From Stichopus chloronotus (taxonomy: Eukaryota > Echinodermata > Holothuroidea > Aspidochirotida > Stichopodidae), in the NCBI GenBank assembly GCA_021234535.1, contig CM037838.1, positions 19,475,009 through 19,539,008 on the forward strand: DNA of 64,000 bases, written 5' to 3'. Both the position numbers and the translations under genes were made by a program. Position 1 is the stretch's first letter; each line of letters begins with the position of its first letter. This document shows positions 1 to 11,462 of the stretch, in pieces. Below the pieces are notes generated by a model. It saw only the letters and a list, made by a program, of their open reading frames with translations. It had not been told where the DNA came from and did no database searches.

Positions 1-556
1 ATGAATATGTAAGCATTGTAGGACATGACGGCAAGCATCAACAGATAGCCGAGGAAAATCCTAGATAGATGCAAGAGACATCTGATGACATGGATCTTTA
101 ACCTACGGACGGTAAGACGAGAGACATGTTTTGATGAAAGAATTGTACAAATATTGCGATATTATTTATGATGAAAAGGAGAACTGGCTGTAGTATATAT
201 GAAAACACCTGACTGGTGACCAATATCGATCTTGGTAACATTATCATGAGTTTGTGACATCTTTGTAAATAGGTCTCTGGACATATGATGCTACTGTACA
301 TACTACATTAACCCCCGGATTTTCCTGTTAGGGTAGCCCCACTGGCAACAAATTTTTAAAGAGTGATGACTAAAATGAAAACTGCAGCTTGAAATTGACT
401 TCAAAAGATCTAAGTTTGCTGGGCAAACTGCTGTTTTGATTTTCAAGCCAGTTGAAATACTTACAAAAGGCATATTATAAACCAAAAAATTTCCTTTTTG
501 TTTTTGTTAAAATTACTGATACAGCGCTCTCAGCTTGAGGAATGTATTTATTGCTA
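1..556. other. No gene recognised
   Basis: The short open frames here have no recognisable domain, no convincing splice borders and low-complexity composition. Nothing else was seen before the first transposon-like element. Confidence 0.5.
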
Positions 557-613
557 GTGGGGGTCAGGGTTGTTGATTTCTGTATTTTTTTTAAAGAAAA
601 TCATGATTTCAAT

Positions 614-651
614 CAGTGATTTAAATCAAATAAAATTGATTTAAATCACTG
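614..651. repeat. Perfect 16-bp inverted repeat
   Basis: CAGTGATTTAAATCAA at 614-629 is followed, after 6 bases, by its exact inverse at 636-651. It lies in the left arm of the surrounding hAT-like element and would form a strong hairpin. Confidence 0.85.
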
Positions 652-670
652 ACTTTTTTAAGACTTTATA

Positions 671-1910
671 ACAAGAGCCCAAGGGCACTGTGGTTCCTTG
701 CACAGATGGAGAGTGTAATATAAATTATGAAGTAAAAGGGAGCATATTGCATTATTTTGCACAATCGCCCATATGGCCCATTTCTGATCATGAACCCTCA
801 CTGCAACATAAAATCTGTAGAGACAGAAACATATTTCATGCTTTTATAAAATGGCCCATTTCAGACATTGGACCCCAAACATGACAAACATGCACCAACA
901 TGGAACCACTTCCATAGCACTAACGTGACCAACCATCAACAGCGTTACATAAAGAGAAGTATTTTGCATGATTTCACAACAGCCTATGGGCACTATGGTT
1001 CCTTGTACTTGGAATGTACATACTGTAAAATGATATGCCTGAGTTCATAAATATCAAAAAAACCATTTCAATTAATGCAATGAATTGAAGATGTTGATTT
1101 CTGCAATATACAGCAATATCCCAGTCATTTTACAAAACACGAACAGCTGTGAATCTCTCATTTCAAGAAGGGGCTCTGCAAATTGAAATAAGGCTTATCA
1201 CATCTATGTCCCTTTAAAGTCCACCAAACTGATAGCATGCCCTGGAGGGAACTCCTGGGGTATAGTTTAAACTGGTAAGAACACCAACTGACTTATTTTG
1301 TTTCATTGTTACCTGCCCACCTCACTAATTGAAAAGAACTTACATGAATGCACACATTAGCACTCAGGCAGCAGGAGGTAAACTAATCCAGCCAAAAATT
1401 GTCTGGTGTGACCACCTACAGTACTGCAAACAGCACTTGCTGCTTTTACACTTGATGAAGAAACTGCTAACTCAAACAGTACTTCCATGATGCACTGGAG
1501 GGGGACTGATGGAACATATGAGCATCCATAGCCTGACAAGGTTTTCAGACTTTTTCCCCCAGTTCTTCTAGATGACCTTTGAACTCCACCAAAAACAAAA
1601 GGGCACACCTTCTCAATATGGCAAACCTACATACCAAGTTTGACTTTCATCTGACATTCCCCTATTGAGTTACAGCATACCCAAGCAAAACAGACTTTTG
1701 CCACCAGTTCCCCCAGATGACCTTTGACCTCCACCAAAAACAATAGGGCACACCTTCCCAATATGGCAAACCTACATACCAAGTTTGACTTTCATCTGAC
1801 ATTCTCCTATTGAGTTAGAGCATACCTAAGCAAGTGTCACAGATGCACACACACACACATGCACGCCAACCTGACTGCATAGGTTCCTTCGCTGATGCAA
1901 GGAACCAAAA
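671..1910 (-). mobile_element. Reverse copy of the DR1-bearing hairpin-ended repeat family
   Basis: Read on the minus strand, it starts near 1910 with a hairpin-forming GGTTCCTTGC end, passes a short GT microsatellite (1845-1865), then tandem units with the family phrase (CCCTATTGTTTTTGGTGGAGGT at 1722-1743 and 1570-1600). It ends near 671 with GCAAGGAACC and a small hairpin. One perfect inverse DR1 site, TGACCTTTGACCT, lies at 1718-1730, and a one-mismatch site near 1573. Related 3'-end-like sequence near 970-1010 suggests two partial copies. The outer part is diverged, so the limits are approximate. Confidence 0.5.
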
Positions 1911-2600
1911 ATGATGATTTAAATCATAATTTTAATCAGCTTGATTTAAATCAAACAACCCTGGTGGGGGCTTTACAATTGTCACTGCTTGTTGACACAC
2001 ATCAAATGGTACTTTTGAAATCACGTCAGAGTTCATTATTTAAAATAGAAAATTATCCAAAAAGTCACTTTCATTGAACGTTTACGGGAAGCCGACTTTG
2101 GGAGCGAGGTGCAAATAAATGCACCACAGCCAGAGCAAGCATTCATTATACATAATATCTATTTAAGGTACACATAGGACACTCCTCTTTGCTGAATATA
2201 ATTTTTAATAACAGCTTGCTTTGCTACAAACATAGCTGAACATGAGATTAAAGGTAATCCAAAGTCTAAACCACAACACAGAGAACCTTTAAAAGGTCCA
2301 AACATGGCAAACTTTTCCAAAATGTCTACACCTTAGAGGCACAGAAAGCATGTTTTGCTGAATAGCCTCTGGTTAAATTCTGTTGGCAATCCATCTCACT
2401 TGTGTGCCCTTTCCGTGATTGCACGGTGTGTTCCTTTGTGCGTTTAAAAAGGTTCACAGACTCTAAAATTTCAGTCATGTTTTCAACCACGTGAACTTTT
2501 GTGTCTTGCAGTTGAGCAAACAATGTCTACTGTACATATACTCCCTAGCATAGAGGACTCTCAGGAAAAGAAAGACTGTTTCCCTTCCATCATTTACAGA

Positions 2601-2779
2601 CTAATAAGGATTGTGAGGGTTTTGTGAAATGTTTGTCATTCTGTCAACAGACCTGCCATTTTTCCAGGTCCAGTCCGGTGGGTTGGAGTTGTAGTACTGA
2701 GTTGAAATCAGTTCCAGGTGTGCTAGGGCTTCTAAAACAATGGCCAGGAACATGAAAAACAGGAATGTAAAGATGAAAT
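2601..2779 (-). CDS. Putative CTR/SLC31-like copper transporter, second visible coding exon (partial)
   Basis: The minus-strand reading begins after a good acceptor (TTATTCCACAG, AG at 2781-2780). The preceding exon ends with one base of a codon, and joining completes AAT (Asn) and keeps the frame. The exon encodes a hydrophobic helix containing FLFFMFLAIVLEALAHLEL, which resembles the first membrane helix of CTR copper transporters (usual pattern FLLAxxYEGLK). A polar segment follows, and the frame closes at a stop at 2603-2601. CTR proteins have three membrane helices. The second (MxxxM) and third (GxxxG) were not found downstream, so the transcript may splice out before this stop (weak donor at 2652-2651) to exons outside the window, or the gene may be truncated. 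Confidence 0.45.
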
Positions 2780-2819
2780 CTGTGGAATAATTAAAAAAAC
2801 AAAATATATTCAAACACAA

Positions 2820-4103
2820 TCATTCTATTTTAATCATTCATGCTCAAAGGTATGTGGTTGTATTATTTCCAAAATTTCTGATTCAAAGTATTGTTTACCT
2901 TAGCAGAGATGATCCTGCCAGCAAACCTATCACAGTCGTGCTGCATTTCACACTGTCCTATAGTGGAAACACACATTCATTACAGTTGTCAGTCAAGTAC
3001 AGTTCCTAACAGCTTGTCCACAAAATCAAGCTGGGCTGTTACAAAAACCTGCAAACCGTTCGTACAATCTAGGGTGAGAAGCTGCATAAGAGACTGCAAG
3101 GCTTACAACCAGATTAGTATGAAAAGCTGTAAGTCCTCCTACACCTCAAAATATAATGCTGGCTGCCACATCAAACTTGCCCAATGTGATATCCAAAAGA
3201 ACTGAATAGAAGGTGTAGCTGTGTTAGCTCTGTGCTCACAGATCACCACGGTAACAGTTGGCAACCAGATCTTGGTGTACATATGAGAGAAAGTGAACCA
3301 GAGTACTTTTAATAGCTATCACTGAGGACAAACTGAAATTGATCAACTGCAGTAAACAGCTACAATCCAGACAATTTTAAGACATAATTATTTGCAGTTT
3401 CATAGAATGTAATAAATTGAGCAAGCTGCTGACTTGTGATGATTGAAAGTCTTCTGCAGTTGTGTTGAAGAAATTTTCAGTTCAACACACAGTAATGGCC
3501 AATAAACTTTTATTCCCAGAGCACCGCTCCTTCTCAGCTTTCCTAGCATTAACCAAAGTCACATTTAGATAACAAGAAAATTTTTTCAAACCTGAGCAAA
3601 GCTAATATACAGCAAGATGTGAGTTCAGGGTTATATGCAGGGGTGTTGGTCATGACCAAGGTTGTAGCTAGACTAATTTCAGTACTGAGTTCCAAGCAAG
3701 GGAACCAGACACTTCTGGTGGGGTCCAAGGGCAATGTCCCATGCAAGGGTCCACGGAGAAGCTTCCCCAGAGAGCTCTGTGTAAAGTACTATAAGCAATG
3801 TTATCGGAAAGTACTCCCAAAATCTTTGGACATTAACTCAAAAGGCTCAGTGATTCACCTGTTATATTTACCATATTTTGTGAAGTTAGTGCCAGGGGGC
3901 TAAGAGTAAAATGATCTTGAATGCCAGGCAGGAATCACTAGTACTAGGCAGGGTTGCCAGTGCCACGTGCCACCCACCACAGCTACAACCCTGGTCATGA
4001 CACATAAAAGTCCAAATTTCTCATCCTAAAGATTGATATTCTCTTGAAAACAAAGGTACCATCTGTACTGTTGGCATGAAGCATTTTCAAAACACATTCT
4101 TAC
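2820..4103. other. Probable intron of the CTR-like gene; nothing else recognised
   Basis: This stretch separates the two minus-strand CTR-like exons. It contains a cysteine-rich plus-strand open frame (2891-3205) with no recognisable domain, and no identified repeat. Confidence 0.35.
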
Positions 4104-4194
4104 TATTCCAGCCATTTGTATTCCAGTTGTAAAAAAGGAGGTTTGTTAACTTTGTTCCAAAGTGAAACGCACTGCCTTCCATCTCCGTATACTT
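4104..4194 (-). CDS. Putative CTR/SLC31-like copper transporter, first visible coding exon (partial)
   Basis: On the minus strand the exon follows acceptor TTTTACTTTGCAG (AG at 4196-4195) and ends at a consensus donor GTAAGA (GT at 4103-4102). The likely start is ATG at 4182-4180, giving 26 codons plus one base; the first 12 bases would be 5' UTR. The peptide begins MEGSAFHFG and continues with LLFYNW. This matches the CTR pattern of a Met-containing short N-terminus, FHFG, then LF..W just before the first membrane helix, which the next exon supplies. CTR proteins import Cu(I) as trimers at the plasma membrane. The assignment rests on short motifs in two exons and is tentative. Confidence 0.45.
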
Positions 4195-7100
4195 CTGCAA
4201 AGTAAAAGGAAAAATCTCTTGTCAAAATTATATGTCATTACTGTTGTTCATAGACAGACTGCATAGAATGGTTGGGCATGTAAATGCTTTTAAACAAACA
4301 CCTATTTACGATTTGTGAATCGACAAACTGACACATAATGCACCGCATGTTTTTATTTTGAATAGTATGATGATGATAATCAATTCAATTTAAAACACCA
4401 AAGGAATAAGACTGACTAATTCTATGATCGTTTAGAGATATGGCTTCAAGTGTTCACCATGACATCCGTCATCATTCATTGACAATTTACCAGACAATAT
4501 TGTTCAAAGCACTCATCCATAAATATGTTCATCCATGGAGAGTATTTGCGATGAATGCAGTTAAGGTTACGAGTTGAACAGCACAGGTCTTATTCTAGTG
4601 CACAGTAATTGCATTCTTCAAAATCCAAACGAACAAATAGGAAGATGTATATCAGAGAGGGCACATTTCATGTGATGTTTTCATGTGAAGTCCAGGTACA
4701 CACATGGTATTTGACTACGGGGACCCAAAATTACCACCAGTGATTCTATTAACGAGTAGGTGTAGGCTGGTGTATGTACTATGTGGTACACTAGTACAAA
4801 TGTGGTGTATGGCACTTTGGAGATGCCAATGTTTGCGGCACAAGCGACGTTTTGGTCGGGTAACAGTATAACTAACTCAATGGGTATGGAAAGACATTAC
4901 CTGCTTGTGGCTTTTAAGTTCAATGAAAACACTCATTTCACTCACAACATGCTTCTACTGTAATAACCATAAATTTGTCCTATCTCACATCATTCCTTGC
5001 ATTTTTAACCCCATGACTGCAGCATGAGCACCGAGGTATAAATGCATGATGAGACGAACCAAGTCAGGAGTCTCGGTACCAAGTTCTGAAATTGCTAACA
5101 GGTCCCAAAGTATGATCATCAACAGACATTATGTACGAGTCACAGTGGGACAAAATTCAGCATATTTGCCTATAAGTAAGAACATTATGTAAAATAGACG
5201 GTGTTACCTGCACAGCCGAATGTTGCATAGGACTTTTCACCAAACTCATAGCATAACAGAAGTTACACAGTATACTGAGCAGGGAGGGGGGGGAAGCAAC
5301 CAACTTAGCACTGTGGGGAATCTGAGTCTGAATTTTGGCAAACAGTACATGGTGGGCTCTAGGATGGATGTGAGGATTTGATCGATGCTTCTTAAAGGTA
5401 GTGATGTAAAAAGATTAACGGTGCTGTCCCATATCACTACATTAACTTGCTCACTTAAATTTTGCCTCTTTTAAACCCTCTACAATGACATTTATTATAT
5501 TAAAATTAGAAATGTGAAATGCCCATTTCCTGCAATCTGGCAAATACCCTTATCAAATTTTCTCCAATACACTACTCGTCCACCAGTGATATTGCTCTGT
5601 TAAGATGGTGTCTTAGGTATTGACTTCAAAGTAACCTAGCAAGTTTTGCGCCTTGTGAAATTCTTATGTTAAAATTGGACCTGGAAAGTGCCATTTCCTG
5701 AGACCTGACGAGTCAATCGTTCAAAACTTTGGTGGCGCTCCACTTAGATGGTGCGAAGGTCTATCCTAAATACCCAAGCAAATTTCCCTCTATGAAGTCC
5801 TCTTAAATGAAATACTATGAACAAAACGTAACGTTCAGCGGTGGTGGCATGGGGAGGCGGATTTGGAGGCTTAGCCCCTCAATGAAAATGTGACTGGTTA
5901 AAGATACGTTTAGGCCCTCTCATCATTTGCCAAGTGCTTCAAGAATAAATGAAACTGATTCTTGTGTCATCTCACCCCATCACATATGTTATACCATTTT
6001 TATAGCTTTTTTTTCTCATTGACTGAAAATTGCAGATGGAAAATCCCTATGGCAAGGCTGCCTAAAGGTAGCTTAGAATACCTGGTAAGTGCTGTTTCCA
6101 GCCATCGGGGGAGGGATGCAAACCAGAAATTTGCTTTTACTCTGCCCCAACCGATGGTGGCATTTCGCTTAGATAGTTCTATACTCTCTCATCAGAACAC
6201 ATTATTAAGTTCCATCGCATCTGGTAACCCCATCCCCCCCCTTGATTGTCTGTCACCTTCGGTCTGTATGTTCCTCCCACTAGTCAATCCTTCACGTTTG
6301 CCCACCCTGAACTCTCTTTGAACAATCCAGGCTACACCAGCGTCAGTTATTGTACAGGTACTTCAGAAAATGTATCTTATTGGCACATATTAACATTCCT
6401 TTGAGCGGTCAAGGAATACTCCCATGTATTTATGTGTATGCTAAAAGTACCAGTTATGATGTCCAACTGGCAGCAAAATACCACTGCACTGTTTAAAAAT
6501 GAGAAGTGGGGACAGCTGGTCAAATTCCATACAGTAGCGGCTCTTTGGCAGTCTCCCCCCCCCCCCCCATCATATGGCTGACACCCTGAAGATATTTCAT
6601 AGTAAGAATAGCCGATCGAAAAACTTGTAGGGTATACAGGGTAAATACCTGGAGGAGAGAGCAATGATGAAAGTGTATGCATTAAAGTTCTGTCAAATGC
6701 AAACATGCCAGATTGGGTAACTTTCCTGCAGTCCTCTTTGACAATGAGGGTTCTCAAATGTCCCAACCAGCAGTGTCCCTGCTGGGCAGATACAGTACTC
6801 AGTCGAGTGATATCGTGATGAGAACACTACAGGTGAGTTTGTCACAAAGATGATTGGAACCCTTGACTGTTTCTTAAATGTACCGAACATGTTTTACGGA
6901 GCCATGTTACACTTCTCACGGTGTAACTGCAGTATGTCATGTTGGCGCTGGAGGTGTGTTGTTAATTCTGTACAGGACTGATGTACAGGGCACTGAAGGG
7001 GTGTTGTTAATTCTGTACAGGACTGATGTACAGGTAGAAAAAATTGTCCTCAGTCAAGGTCTTGCACATAACACATTGGCTGGCAGTTAGTTTATGGAGG

Positions 7101-9598
7101 GGGGAAGGGGTTTGCTAGTCTTCAGAGAATCATTTGACTCAGCTTGTGTAATCTTGAGTTTGTCTTTTGCATACAGTGCTCCTTTTTACCCTTCTATTGT
7201 TGATGTTTTGAATAATTGATACACAGTAGCTTAAGTTAAATGGTAAAGACATTATATCACATTTATTTAACGCTACATTCTACAGCATCCTTGAAGTTTA
7301 TCTCACTAAACAGTCCACAGGTGGAAGTAACCACCTTTCTATGACTACTACCTAAAAGCTGTCATGAAAATTCTATTCCAAAAATGTGTTTCATCAGTGA
7401 TGATCTAGTAGTTGTGAATAGGTTTACAACGAAATATCAATAGTGCAACAATGGTAAGGGGTATTTTTATGGCCTACTCTGGTAATGATTCGCAGAAAAC
7501 AGTACATTTGAAATTGCACAGTGACTCGAGGACTCAGACTCTGAAACTGTGACTCAGACTCAGCACCTAAGACGCAGATTTGGACTCGAAAGGTAAGAAC
7601 TCCGATTTGTGGACAGTGCTACAGCACTGACAAGTATGTGCACTTAAGGCCTAGCCTAGTTGCCATTCATACCTATAATCTAGCACACCCATAGATGTGT
7701 CATTTTTATGGTGAGGCAATGTTATTTTGAGCATTCCCAGTGAAGGCCAAACTGTATATTCTGGCATATGAGTATACCGTTGTCATTGACAGCCAGACAC
7801 CTGAAAATTGCATAGGCTACCAACTTTCACAAAGTCACGAAATATGTCACTCACTCAGTTTACAATATAATTGGAACTTGAGTTTGCTGAGAAGTGATGC
7901 AGCTTAAGTAATAGATACCACCCACCTACATCGTGTAGATCTTAAGTAATGCGTCAATCTAAACTAAACGCTAGGCGTACTTACAACAGCATGTGGTTGT
8001 AGGCTGTGACAATAAGGCAGTAAGGTTAAGTAGCATGGATGTATGAAACTTCCCGCATCTAACGTAAAACCTTGAAATTTCTAGTTTAACAGCTTTGGCA
8101 GTTTCGAAGTTTGGTGTATGTACTTTACATAGTTATACTATACTCATTATTAGTTGCACTGTAGTGTTAGGTAGTTACTCACCTACTTCTGTACTGTCTT
8201 TATTTGATACACGAAAAACGGATTTTCAAATACCGTTACACTGAGTCTGAAGAAGGCTTAGGCAAAAGTGAAAACATCGGTATGTCAGTTCAGGGTCACA
8301 TCAATTTCTACTGATCTGCTTGAACTGATCAGTATCGTGCAGAAAAGTTGGTTAGTTGCATTCAGCATTTTGTCAGCTGATACGAGTAACCGGAAACAGG
8401 CTTCATTTTTCGCAGATCTCGTGCCTGCCTGCAATAAGAATACTGTTGTTGTTGTACTGCCGTTGGTGTTTACATGTTCCAGCGATATGCTGTTCCGGAC
8501 GTCTAGTCCTACCATGTGACTTGTCACATGTCATGACCTCGATGTATTATGGTTGCCTTTGCCAAACGTCACCATAGATTATATTCACTGGAAGATTCGA
8601 CTCGATTATGTACAATGTACAAGTTCATTCCGGTATGGCAGTTTTGTCCAATCAGAGCTCTGGAAAGGGAATTAATCGTAATTCTAGGTAGTTGCCATTC
8701 TCCAACACAATCACGAAAACTGACACTAGATGATGAATAGAATTGACACTTGTCGATTTACTTCTGCCTGAGACAGTTTCTTCCATATCTGAATCCCATT
8801 GCATGCACTGTCATCTGCTCGTCTTGTCCAATAGGATCACAGGAAACTCGTGCATGTTTTTTTTTTAAATGAATATATCAATTATATTACTTTTTTTAAT
8901 ATTCCTGAACATTGAGATATCAGGTTCATACTTTACTACACCCACAGTTTACGGAAACGGAAGTTGCAGCAATAAGTGCTTTCACAATTAGTGTACTTCG
9001 ATGTTACTGAAAGTTATCGATGAACTTAACATGTTTTCTAATTAATAAATTGCACTGGAGCGTAATTCATTTTCCAAACAAAAAGTCAACAAAACACGTC
9101 TCTTAGAACTGAAAACTAGTACATCTTTATTGTTTTTGGTTTTGTTTTCAGGATAAAGCACTCTTCTTCTAGCACAAGCTCACACTGATTTATAAAATTA
9201 GAAACAATCCCATGACTAGTTTAAAGTTGTATATGTAAAGCTTCACATGTAATGAACACAAATTATTTATAATTTATATTATTTGTACTATTATTTATAA
9301 ATTGGGGACTTAACCTCATCTGTATAGCCAATTCACCATTTCTCTATTGAAAGTAACATTTTGTCTTAAGCAACCCAGGAAAAGTTCCTCTCAGAATTGC
9401 ATTTTTAACATTGCATAACCAAAATAAATGTCCCAAGAATTCCTTATCGGCGTTACATTAAGTACATTCAGAGGCTCTTTGGTTGATTTTGCATAAGAAA
9501 GGATCCGTTGCTGTTAGTTTGAATTTTTGTGTCCAGCTAATGGCCCAAAAAAATGTAAATGAGAAATGTTATTCCAATGAAAAGCTTGCCACACATAA
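4195..9598. other. Non-coding stretch, no gene recognised
   Basis: Open frames here are short and unlike known families. Seen: poly-C tracts (for example 6551-6568), a 45-bp tandem duplication (6956-7045), degenerate ACTC repeats around 7525-7590, and diverged copies of a phrase like GGTGGCGCTCCACTTAGATG (about 5733 and 6157; related sequence near 12320 and 45620), suggesting an old unnamed repeat. Confidence 0.4.
6956..7045. repeat. Two-copy 45-bp direct repeat
   Basis: GTGTTGTTAATTCTGTACAG starts at 6956 and again at 7001, each followed by GACTGATGTACAGG. The period of 45 keeps a reading frame, but no gene is supported here. Confidence 0.8.
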
Positions 9599-10653
9599 CA
9601 GGGGCGGCACCAAGGGGGGGGGGGGCAAATTCCCCCCGTCCGAGCTCTTGCCTCCCAGTTGCCCCCCCCCCCCACTCAGCTCCTGATGTATAGTGTCCTT
9701 TCAGGGGATTTTTAGGCAAAATAATTCACAAATAATTTTCCTCCCTGTTTGAATCATTGCCAAACTTTTCGAAGTATTTAAAACCAGCCTGAGGGCTCTC
9801 TGTAAAACTATGCAAGTCACATACTTTAACTTCCTGTCACTGAAAATTTTCACTGCACACATCCCTCTTATACTTTATGTACCACCTGGTATGCTCGATA
9901 TATAAACTTAAAGGCTGTATTGCATCACCCTAAGCTATATTTTTACCTCCCGGAAAGCAAAATTCTTGAACTGGTTCTAAGTTACAGTACTCTTAGATTG
10001 ACAGCAAATTCGAAAGATGCAGAGCAGCTTGTATTGCACAGCATACACAGGGATCCATTGTTTTGATTACACATGTGGAGGAATTTAAGACAGGCTGAGG
10101 GAGGGACTAGAGGTAGGTGGTTGGGAGAATTTACACTGTCCGGGGTGATGAGTTTTTGTCTTTAAAGTGTAACAGATACATATATATATATATCTATTCC
10201 CTGTTAATATACTGTACATATTGCATTCACCTTTCTGTTTTAAGAAAAGTGCTAAAAGTGTCAAGAGATTGCTAATAAGTAGCTTTTAAACATATTGTCG
10301 CTTTCCAACATTTAATGTTGTCAGCTAAGAAGAGTAATAGCCAAATAAGCCTAGCTTGCATTAAAATCATTTGGAATCTTTGCTTTGGATGATGCATTAT
10401 GGACCAACATACACCTATCCTGAGACTTAATTTTTTACCAACAGATTTGCTAGAAGCCCAGAGCTTCCGGGGGCTTCGCCCCCTGAACCCCCACCGGGTT
10501 TGGCCCCTGGGCCCCACCAGGGGCCCTAAGGTGGGCCCCTGGGCCCCACCTGGTAAGTCACGAACTTCGCGCGAAAATTCTTTTGCCCCTACATTTTCTT
10601 ATGCCCTCCATTTACTCCCACCCCCCACTTTTAAAATCCTGGTGCCGTCACTG
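9599..10653. mobile_element. hAT-like non-autonomous element, second copy, with nested MITE
   Basis: The ends CAGGGGCGGCACCA (9599) and TGGTGCCGTCACTG (to 10653) are near-inverse. The internal G- and C-rich blocks (left GGGGGGCAAATTCC; right a dense GGGCCCC palindromic block at 10465-10560) match, in opposite orientation, the element at 51103-51920. Subtracting the nested 258-bp TTAA element (9908-10165) leaves about 800 bp, close to the 818 bp of the other copy. The flanking octamers (acacataa and cagacatt) do not match, so the target-site duplication is lost or the ends are slightly off. No transposase seen. Confidence 0.55.
9908..10165 (+). mobile_element. TTAA-bounded MITE, family B
   Basis: Starts TTAAAGGCTGTATTGCATCA and ends GGTGATGAGTTTTTGTCTTTAA; the ends are imperfect inverts and both sides are TTAA. 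It is nested inside the hAT-like element. The inner sequence matches 50602-50857 (opposite orientation), part of 50449-50565, and about 42470-42670. TTAA borders suggest piggyBac- or Kolobok-type mobilisation, by inference only. Confidence 0.6.
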
Positions 10654-11462
10654 CAGACATTTGTTCTTATTTGGGGATATTAGATATATGGTGTGGAAGA
10701 AAAAACTTGCCTACATTAATCTATTTTGACGAAAACTTGTGATGAATCCTATCAGTTGAGAAGTGTTTTCATTTGGTTTTTATGTATGGATGACATTTAG
10801 TTTCCCTGCGCTGTATTGAAATAGATTAAGCAGTAATACAACGTAGGCAGAAAATTTCACAAGCCGTGAAGGATACTGTAGAAGACGCAATAGTCTTTAT
10901 TTTCTTCAAAGAAATTGCTTACATTAAATGTATTTTCTTCGAGGTAACATTTTGAAAAATCATTTAGCATGTTGGTGAACATAATGATTGACAGGGAGAC
11001 AGACTTTTAACTCTGCCCATTCATTACAAACATCCTTTTTTTAAACGAATCGTTAATTTTTATGTCCTCTTTTAGAAATGACAATTAAATGAAAATCCAT
11101 CACCATATTTTCTCAAGATCACCGTCCGGCTGGCCAAATAATAGCTTCTAAAAAGAAGGACGTCATCTAAACGCAAACTAGTCTCCATTTACAGTTCAAA
11201 TATTAAGCACACGGCTCTTAATCATGTGAAGTTCCCCTTCCCCTTGCCATGTTGATTGGTGAAAAGAGTTCATTTACTTTGTCAGTTTTATAGACCAGAC
11301 ATTTGAAATTATGAAAAAGACTAACACCATCGAATTATTTGAAGAATTGAGTCGATGGAAGTAGGGAGGACTGTGAGCAAATAAGCAAGTACTGAAACAG
11401 CAACTGTCTTGGTAATTTCGATCTAAGCTCATACCAGCTAGCTGGTGTGAGCTGTTGTAATG

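Larger units (their letters stand above)
565..1963. mobile_element. hAT-like element with GATTTAAATC palindromes, carrying a nested repeat
   Basis: The left end reads CAGGGTTGTTGATTT and the right end is its approximate inverse, AAATCAAACAACCCTG. The 8 bases before it (557-564, gtgggggt) match the 8 after it (1964-1971, gtgggggc) at 7 of 8 positions, which is the duplication size of hAT transposons. The inner flanks are rich in GATTTAAATC palindromes (around 614-651 and 1917-1955). No transposase is visible. The middle (about 671-1910) is a different repeat family in reverse orientation, so this copy appears to have been the older host of a nested insertion. The hAT assignment is inferred from ends and duplication only. 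Confidence 0.55.

Noticed and set aside
2326..2523. Minus-strand open frame considered as the next CTR-like exon
   Set aside because: No donor in the 2779-2601 exon has the phase needed to join it, and the joined frame would stop at once. It also contains no membrane helix.
2891..3205. Cysteine-rich 104-residue plus-strand open frame
   Set aside because: No signal peptide, recognisable domain or splice context, and it lies in the likely intron of the CTR-like gene.
9599..10653. Target-site duplication for the first hAT-like copy
   Set aside because: Flanking octamers acacataa and cagacatt do not match, so no duplication is claimed there.
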